In this document: positions 56,443-64,000 of the stretch, piece by piece
Position numbering within the stretch: position 1 is the first letter of the stretch
How the letters are laid out: every line of letters begins with the position of its first letter
Origin: Gnetum montanum
Taxonomy: Eukaryota > Streptophyta > Gnetopsida > Gnetales > Gnetaceae
DNA: 64,000 nucleotides
Reading direction: 5' to 3'
Assembly (NCBI GenBank): GCA_015680685.1
Contig: MNCI01003864.1
Coordinates: 30,687-94,686, forward strand
Program-made: the position numbers and the translations under genes
The notes under the pieces: generated by a model
Databases searched by the model: none
What the model saw: the letters and a program-made list of their open reading frames with translations, nothing else
What the model was told of the DNA's origin: nothing

Positions 56443-58388
56443 TGTCTTAAAACATCGGTGGTTGGAACACTGAGAGGTCCACGGGTGTACAGCCTAACCT
56501 TGAATTAGTGTGAGGGCTGAGAACAATGGAAATGAGGTGCCCTAAATAATCTAGTTGATTAGGCAGGGACTTATGTGGTGTAATAATAACTATTTGTAAA
56601 TAGTATTTTTAGTGTGTTTCGTATGGGAGCTGGGACAAGCAAGAAATAACAATGTGAATATACCCATGCGTGTTGAAAATAAAAATAATGCAAGAAATCA
56701 TGCTAACAATTTAAAATAAGTGCTGAAAGAAAAGAGAATGGAACTAAATTTTAGGTGAAGAAATGCACCACCCCAAGAATGAGGAGCGTAACTTTTGATT
56801 AAATAATGCGTGAAACTTATACATGATGTCAGACAGGCATAACAATAGTGTAGTAATGCGATCACAATCTCTAGGACATCATGGACATAGTGCTGGCAGC
56901 TACCGAAGGGGTGAACCTATTAGATTAGTGATTTTCATGCTATGTGATTGTGAGGATAGATTGTGTCACGGTACTTGTCTAGGTGTTAAGCTTAGATGCT
57001 CAGGTGCAAGAGTGGTGGAGGTGCTACAAATGTTCAAATGCTTAATGACAAAAAAAATGATTTGCCAACCAACCAACCCCAAATGATTTTCCAACCCCCA
57101 TAAATGCTGATCATTAGGGTATTTATAGGGTTAGGGTTGACGCAAGATGTAGACAGGATGTCACGTGGCCTAGGTGTGACATGGCAATGACATGGACTAG
57201 TTACACTAACATGTCATGCTTATAGTGTTACACTTTGCAGGGTAGGAATGGGAACCTAGAGACTACCAAACTATGACCACACCACCTAGGTCGCATGTGC
57301 TAGAGTTTGAAGGATTGCCATGTACCTACACACAATGCGAAAACAAATGTAGCTTGGAGTGTACACTCTGGGACTACTTCTTCCCCCTCTTTTGAGTAGG
57401 GTCAAGCATAGGGACAATTTTGGGGAGCAATGGGGGGTGCAACATTGAGACAAACTACTGATCTTGGCCACTAGAGGGACGTTGAAGCTGAAATAAAGGT
57501 TGATGCTGAGTTCTGGGAGCTTGTAGAGGCATTCGGAGGCATTTCCCATGTGTCACATTATCTACATTGCACAGCATGATTGAGCGTAGCATGAACACTT
57601 AGAAAAATTTCACAAATTTTAACCTGTCACACTCTACTATGCTGCATAGCGTGGTAGAACATAGCACTAGTATTTGGATGAAATTTGTCCAAATTTGCAA
57701 AGTTTCTTCATGGCATGCTAACCACATTCTAGGGTGTAGTAGGATTGGTAACTTCGGTAGTCTAAAAATTGCCAAATGCATCTTCCTTGTTAGGATAGCT
57801 TGACAAATCCTTATCTAACACTTAGAAAAATTTTGGCCCTGAAACTTGTGTTGCACTGGCTATGCTATGTAGCGTAGCAGAGCGTGATGGCTCAAGAGAT
57901 GAAAAATTTGCCAAACTGTCGTTTCCATGCTGAGCATCTTCTGACAGACTCTAGCTTGGCACTTGGGTGGACTATCACCTGAGACATGTGTTAAGTTGGT
58001 CAAGCTAGAGAGTGTAGCGAGCTTGATAATCTAGGAGATAGAAAATTTGTTAGACTGATTGGTCCATTTCAAGTGACTTTTGATCGCTTCTAGCTTGACA
58101 TTTGTGTAGACTGGCCATGGAACTATGTGCTACACTAGTTGTGCTAGAGAGCATAGTAGGCAGACTTAGGAAAATTTGTCAAAATTCAAGATTTCAAGTA
58201 TGCTACGCTATTTGCGCTACATAGTGTAGCACTAGACTTAGAAAAATTTTGTAGAAGAACAAGCCTTAAGATGCTACGCTGTCTACATTGCACAGCTTGA
58301 CACCTAACTTAGAAAAATTTTGTTCAAGTTTTGACACTTGGACAAATCTATCATTGAACTGTAGGAACCTAAAATTAGTCGTGTTTCA
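56443..58388 (-). repeat. 5' LTR of element 5
   Basis: 1946 bp, matching the 3' LTR at 36339-38313. The TATA box (CCTATAAATA) is at 57129-57120 and the hairpin array is at 57550-58330. The left end is next to the PBS and the right end reads GTGTTTCA. Confidence 0.9.
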
Positions 58389-60222
58389 GGATCTTTCTAA
58401 TAGTGATCATAGTTTAATGGAACATAGACCATAATCCAAAGGCAATCTTCCAAGGATGTAAAATAATATGATTATTAATGCTAAAGTTGGAATGCCTTGA
58501 TATTTAAAATATCAAAAATTGGTAAAGCAACATAACTATAACTATAGAGACATGACTCTTTTTACAAAAAATAATTAACATTAATAAATAGTTGAATAAT
58601 TAACAATTAATGGATGTTGAAACTGTAACTTAATTGTAATATAGGTATACATCAAGATATACTATCCAATTAATACTTTATTACACAACATTGCCCACCA
58701 AAATTGAACCCATGACTTGGAGCTTTTAAATTAAGAGTCTTACTACTAGGCTAACACCTTATTATTTAATTAATAATTAATGATTAAATTGTCAATATAT
58801 TATATAAACTATGACAATTTTCAGCCATTAACTTTACATATTATTATTACCCATAATTTTATATGATTTAGCTAATAATTGAACCAATGTTAAGAGTGAT
58901 ATTTTCTAACAAGAAGTTTGCTAGTTAAGATACATTCTCATTGGTAACATGTTATGTTTTAGTTTAAAAAAGGTTAATTATTATTGTGACTATTAGAGAT
59001 GGATACTAAAAATTTAGATACAGTGCTTTATGGATGTGTGGTATGTGGTCTAGGTCTTGATTAATAATCATGACAAAAAATTGAAAAAGTTCAAAAATAG
59101 TCATTAGTTAATAACTTCAAGGGAAAACTCAACTCCTATATGTCATAATTTATTACATGCTAATTTGTTTCCATTAGCAGCTAACATAATGCATTAGTCC
59201 TTAACATTCACTCATCATCATCCTAGCATTGTCACAACAAAATGAGGTTGACTCCTTAACATTTTATTCAAATAATAAAAATAGTAATAAGGCCTCATGA
59301 GATATCATTTGAAAATAACAAAAACTAGTATAGTACTATGAAGGGAAATTGTGGCTAAAATGGAGCATTAAAAATATTAATATAATAATAAATTCAAAAT
59401 AATCTTACAAACATGTTAAAGAGAGTTTTAGACATATGGTAAAATGAGACACAAATATATAAAAAAGTTTAGATGTACTAGTAAAATATTAAAGGTGGTA
59501 GGTATGATGAAGTAGAATATCTACATGCAACTATTCCAATATCAATGAGAACATTAATTACCAAAGTAAAAATCAATTTATATCATGCAGCTAAAAACTG
59601 GATGATTAATTTGGGATTCAAGTGTTGATCAAGAATCTTGAAAAAAAAAACTAAAAAGATTCACAATAAAATTTATTGTTAGATGAATTCAAGGTCAAAG
59701 TTGAAGTCCATATGCTACACTTTTATTAAAAAGCAAACATGGTGGTCTTGGAAGCTAACATAACATATCACTTCTTAATTATATTTGAATAAAAAATATC
59801 AATAAGATCTTTGAAAAGATCATCTAAAAATCTCAACAACAAGAATAATATCATAAAAGAAAACAATGGCTACACAAATAGGGTATTGAAAATTTTGATG
59901 TAACAATACATTCAAAGCATGCATGAAAAGCTATTAAATAAAAGTTTTTAAAAAGATAGAAAGAAAAAACACAAAAAACAAACATTTTATTAGGAAAACA
60001 TTGGATGTAACATGCATGATGAGGTGCCATATTACCTGTAAATATTCTTGCATCCATCGTCATCATAGCCTTGTCACAAAAAAATGAAGTTACCTAAATG
60101 AGTTTTTTTTTTTTTTTACCATTTGCCTTTATGAAGAGATGCATATTTGTTTTATTTATAAATTTTTATATTATCTTTATTTATTTTCTTATATCTTTTC
60201 TTATCTTCCTTTCATGGCTTTT
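58389..60222. other. AT-rich DNA right of element 5, no gene recognised
   Basis: Should continue the target DNA interrupted by element 5 (left side ends at 36338). The phrase near 58710-58760 (AACCCATGACTTGGAGC, then ACTAGGCTAACACC) resembles a common plant repeat motif also seen near 28855. No coding domain seen. Confidence 0.4.
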
Positions 60223-61109
60223 TGATGAGCGGTAGGTACTCCCTACGCCAAACCATACATATCACAAGTGTTCACACATAATCTGGTTGAATTTTGTGTA
60301 TGGGACTAGTTGTGCATCTAGATTGTTAAGGATTGATTGCAGTTGTTATCTTCCAACTTGGACTAGTGGTAGCTTTGTCATGTATGGTTTAGTCCAAAGT
60401 GAGCCATATGATGGTTGATGTTGTTTTGACTTTATGTTACTCTTAACGATAATAGAGAAATCAATTATTTAATATAATTAATAATAGAAACATAAAGTCT
60501 AAACCTATGAGCAATGAGTGTTCATTCCCAGCTTTCTGTACATGCCTTGAACCCACATATCCACTACTAGGATTATCAAGCATTATGCTATTGGGAAAAC
60601 CAAGCAATAATGCTGCTAGGATTACCAAGCAAATATGTGTTTACACTCAAAACTAGTCGTGCTCATTCCACTAATTGATTAACATGCATGGAAATATAAA
60701 TATTACCTAAGTACATGAAAAGTAAATTTTATGGAAAGTAAATCTAATCTAAGTCAAAGTTATGCAATGAATAAGAATCAATCTCAATCTTATTGTCGTT
60801 CATGAAATGTGTCCAGGTACATTGCCCTTTGAATAAGACACTGTACAACTGACTCAAATCCACACTGCAGGCACTCATTGACTATTTTCTAAGACTACGA
60901 GATAAAACTACAAGAGTTTGGCTACTCAATTGACAAAAGAATTCCAAATACACGGTGGGAGCATGCATATTTATGGGTAAAAAAACACTATGTCGACAGG
61001 CATGCATCAACTCATCATTGCATGCATTGACATGGATGCATCAAAGTAGCTACATCAGCACAGCTGCATTGATGCAATCCCATCAACATAGTGAACTAAT
61101 GCTTCATCA
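60223..61109 (-). repeat. LTR E (3' LTR of element 4)
   Basis: 887 bp, starts TGATGAGCGGTAGG and ends GCTTCATCA. The TATA box (CCCATAAATATGC) is at 60977-60965. Upstream of it, 60990-61100 is an array of GATGCATC/CATGCAT/GCATTGATGCAA words. Confidence 0.8.
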
Positions 61110-61794
61110 TACCCCCACAACTAAGTAAAATCCTTGAGGTAACAGGATAAGATCGATCTTTCTTTATAAAAAATTTAGGAATGATGGGATTATTAACTAA
61201 CACTAACTACTAACTAACTTTGAGGGATACATTACAAAATTTTATTCAATTGGATGCATTACAAAATAACAAGATAGACATTGAAGATTACAAAATTTGC
61301 ATAGGTCTTCAAAAATCTTCTGAAGATGATTCTTGTTATTACCACTAGCAATGGTAGACTTCCAACCTTGATTATTACATTGATGCTTCTCTGGTCANAC
61401 TCATCATTGCATGCATTGACATGGATGCATCAAAGTAGCTACATCAGCACAGTTGCATTGATGCAATCCCATCAACATAGTGAACTAATGCTTCATCATA
61501 CCCCCACAACTAAGTAAAATCCTTGAGGTAACAGGATAAGATCGATCTTTCTTTATAAAAAATTTAGGAATGATGGGATTATTAACTAACACTAACTACT
61601 GACTAACTTTGAGGGATACATTACAAAATTTTATTCAATTGGATGCATTACAAAATGACAAAATGACAAGATAGACATTGAAGATTACAAAATTTGCATA
61701 GGTCTTCAAAAATCTGCTGAAGATTATTCTTGTTATTACCACTAGCAGTGGTAGACTTCTAACCTTGATTATTACATTGATGCTTCTCTGGTCA
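61010..61794. repeat. 388-bp direct duplication joined by a single N
   Basis: 61010-61397 is repeated at 61399-61794 with about seven substitutions and one 8-bp insertion (TGACAAAA type). It covers the end of LTR E, the PPT and 230 bp of internal sequence. The N at 61398 lies exactly at the joint, so an assembly join of two overlapping contig ends or haplotypes is the likeliest origin. Confidence 0.85.
61110..61125 (-). promoter_or_regulatory. Polypurine tract of element 4
   Basis: The minus strand reads CTTAGTTGTGGGGGTA before the LTR start TGATGAAGC. A second copy lies in the duplication near 61498-61515. Confidence 0.7.
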
Positions 61795-63600
61795 TGTAGA
61801 AAATTCTTGAAGGATGAACTAAAATTTCTTCTCATTGTCCCATGGATTGAGCAATCATGTGATGTTTGAACCATTATCTTGTATTTGCTACTATTTGTCC
61901 ATGGACATATCCTCCATTATCCCTCTCTTATCTTCTTTTTCATGCCTAGAAAAAGAGTTTTTTCCTTAAGCATTTCTTTTCCCATCATCTGCAATCACCA
62001 AAGGATCAACATTAGTTTTGTTAAATTTTCCTTAATAATTACCCTTTTTGGATCCATTAGTTTACATTTAAGCATAACATGATGATAGTGTACTATGCCC
62101 AAGGCTATGAGGTAACTAAAATCATCAAGATATTCACATTATTTTGATTAATTACTATTAGTTACCATGATGTTGTTAGAAAAAAGAATTCAAAAATTTC
62201 AAAAAAAATTTCAAAGCAAACATCCCTAGCCCCGATGGCTAATGAGTATAACTCTAGAAGCACATAAGTTTTCAAACAATTAAAACCAACGGTCTTAAGT
62301 AGAAGATGACTAAGAAATATTAATGGGTATGGAAGTAGAAAAGTAGAAAAAATTAATTAAACAAATGAGAAGTAGTTCCAAAATTGGGCATAAATTTAGA
62401 GAAATTGTCACTAATGTTCTGGAAAATGTAAAGTTTAGTTCAAAGCCAAGATCAACAAGAGTTATGCAAGAAGGTCCTTTCCAAAGTAGGCTTTTTCCAT
62501 AATGCCCTAGCATAACCACTTATATAGATGTCCATTAGCACCTTAGAAGTTAAATGTAGATAATGTCTTTGTTCCCAAAAACACACAGCTTCCTTGGTTG
62601 GGATTTCACACTACACTATACAAAAGCATTGGACTCATAATCACATGTAGTAGTGAGGTGAATAACCGGATGCAAAGGGATTGCAGAGATCGAGATGTAA
62701 GGTACTTAACCATGTCCAAAATAGGTTCTTTTGACAAATATGATTAAAATGATCAGCATACATATCCATCCAAGTTTTGACCAAGTTCATACCATGAAAA
62801 ATAACCTCACATTAATGTGTTCCTTCCTACCAACCATCATGAGTTCAAAACCACCACAAAGAACAATCATCATTCCAAAAGAGAAGAAAAGAGAAGAAGG
62901 AAGGAAGGGCCTTAGTTATAGGGGTACCTTTAAGCATGGATAACATGTCTCTCCAAACTCATAACCAATTTTTGTAGCCCATTATTGTGTCCAAGGGATG
63001 TGCTTTGAATTTCCATTATTGTTTTTTTTTGTTTGTTTTTTTCTTTTCTCTCTATTTTTTTTGGATTTTTGAATTTTAAGATGAAACCACACCATGTAAA
63101 GACATAGCTTCCTATTTGTTGGTTGATGAAGGAATGATGATGTGTTCCTAGAGGATTCATAAACCATACGAAGGAATTCTAGAAGAGAATCCAACAAATT
63201 CATTTAAGATCACACCCTTTGCCATTCCCACTTGGTCATTCCCTCTTTCTTCAAAATACAATGATCATTCATAAATTTTAGTTTCATGAAAGAAGAACCA
63301 AATTGTTTTCATGATAAAGATCTTTTATTCAGGTGATCTCACTACCTTACACAATTACTTACCCAATCATCTTAATAGCATAGAACAAAAACCCAACACA
63401 TAGCATTGGCTTTTGCATCATGATTGGCAATATTATTAACAAAAACATAAAGACATGCATAAACATAAAGAAAATAACTTAAGAAAAGAGAAAAATATTA
63501 AGAAATTGAAAACATATGAAGAATCAAAAAATTTTGGAAGAAATTGAAAAATGATAAAAAAATTGTAAAAGAAAAAAAGGTGAAAAATACTTATTAGTTC
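61795..63600 (-). other. 3' internal region and spacer of element 4
   Basis: 62450-63600 aligns by eye with spacers of elements 2 and 3; shared words lie near 62930 (AAGCATGGATAACATGTCT) and 62650 (GTAGTGAGGTG). 61795-62450 has no recognised content. 63440-63600 is A-rich and of low complexity. Confidence 0.5.
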
Positions 63601-63604
63601 TTGA

Positions 63605-63989
63605 ACCAAGATGGAGCATCTCCCCCATGACTAATCTTATGAACACACATTCGGGAGATGGACCACACAATCCCCTAGTTATACACCATTGATTTTCCAT
63701 CTATCACTGTTATTGATTTAATCAATCATATGGTAGCCCATCTAACATTAGTGATGGTCTCGTTTGGATCATTCTAAAACATATCTTCAACTAAACTTGA
63801 AGGTATTTCTATTTTATGGGGTCCATTTGTGTTTGCTTTTTCTTCTTGATTTTCTATATTAATCCCTGGGTTCCCATGTTTAATATGCTTTTTTGATGTA
63901 TAAATCGAGTGTAAGATATATGCATCTAAGTCCTCTATTTGGTCCATTTTCATAAGTATAGAACTAATAAGTGGACCAGTTACTTTCAT
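63605..63989 (-). pseudogene. Charged linker ORF (element 4)
   Basis: Open piece 63989-63774 (EDLDAYILHSIYTSKKH, then GNPGINIENQEEKANTN), followed after stops by HKISHGGDAPSWFKN (about 63650-63605). It has the same position, charge pattern and terminus as the linker at 9250-8880. No RT or integrase motif. It continues to, or beyond, the window edge. Confidence 0.45.
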
Positions 63990-64000
63990 GCATCTTTGAA

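Larger units (their letters stand above)
36339..58388 (-). mobile_element. Element 5: 22-kb Tat-lineage Ty3/gypsy element with antisense gene module
   Basis: Direct LTRs at 36339-38313 and 56443-58388 bound the element. On the minus strand the order is 5' LTR (58388-56443), PBS, gag-PR (55821-52302), an 8.5-kb insert carrying a plus-strand gene, then RT, RNase H, a second archaeal-type RNase H and integrase (43690 to about 40240), a 3' region, PPT (38326-38314) and the 3' LTR. Two RNase H domains are a hallmark of the Tat (Ogre/Retand) lineage. A stretch of about 340 bp compared between the LTRs differs at roughly one position in eight, mostly transitions, so the insertion is old. Confidence 0.85.
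60223..64000 (-). mobile_element. Element 4: Athila element, 3' part, truncated by window edge
   Basis: The minus strand reads linker ORF (63989-63774), spacer (63600-62300), 3' internal region, PPT (61125-61110) and 3' LTR E (61109-60223). The linker stands where element 2 has its own linker in place of RT-RNH-IN. The extra ORF of element 2 is absent. The sequence left of LTR E is not a PBS, so this is a real element end; predicted target duplication CTTTT (60218-60222). Confidence 0.7.

Noticed and set aside
58700-58765. tRNA gene or SINE
   Set aside because: The phrase AACCCATGACTT..CTAGGCTAACACC recalls a tRNA-like repeat part, but there is no cloverleaf and no A-box/B-box pair that I could place.

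Overview
This window looks like nuclear DNA of a seed plant with a very large genome, most likely a gymnosperm. The reasons are nested and badly decayed LTR retrotransposons of the plant-specific Athila and Tat lineages over most of its length, many CAR-to-TAR and other C-to-T-type stop codons, almost no host genes, and one actin locus with plant-type introns. I see no intact protein-coding gene. The species call is inference.

Layout. (1) 1-13465: two Athila-type elements on the minus strand. Element 1 (1-2640, running off the left edge) sits inside the 3' LTR of element 2 (2641-13465). Element 2 has gag, protease, an extra ORF and a 5' LTR but no RT/RNase H/integrase, and contains a solo LTR (6951-7837) with a near-perfect 5-bp target duplication. 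(2) 13466-19820: a decayed Tat-like block with a minus-strand gag/protease tail facing the 3' end of a plus-strand, apparently spliced gene. (3) About 20300-28851: Athila element 3, with integrase, RNase H, RT, protease, gag, PBS and 5' LTR in order on the minus strand. (4) 28852-36338: low-copy DNA with a broken actin gene (30046-32634, minus, introns kept), an assembly gap, and a possible LINE fragment. (5) 36339-58388: a 22-kb Tat element with about 1.95-kb LTRs, gag-PR and a pol with two RNase H domains. Between PR and RT lies an 8.5-kb module with a plus-strand (antisense) intron-containing gene whose first recognisable part resembles FCP1/NIF-type HAD phosphatases. (6) 58389-60222: AT-rich DNA with nothing recognised. 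(7) 60223-64000: 3' end of Athila element 4, with a 388-bp duplication around a single N that is probably an assembly join.

How the parts work together. In an active Athila element, the tRNA-Asp-type PBS primes minus-strand DNA, the purine-rich PPT next to the 3' LTR primes plus-strand DNA, and gag-PR-RT-RNH-IN supply particle and integration functions. Here those signals remain readable but the reading frames are broken. Elements 2 and 4 appear to share a deletion architecture (protease, then a short charged linker, then spacer) that may mark a non-autonomous lineage.

The least ordinary content is the antisense spliced gene inside the Tat element, its apparent second copy at 16.8-17.5 kb, the roughly 30-bp minisatellite that recurs at its module edges, and the copy-specific palindromic word arrays in the U3 promoters of both retrotransposon families.
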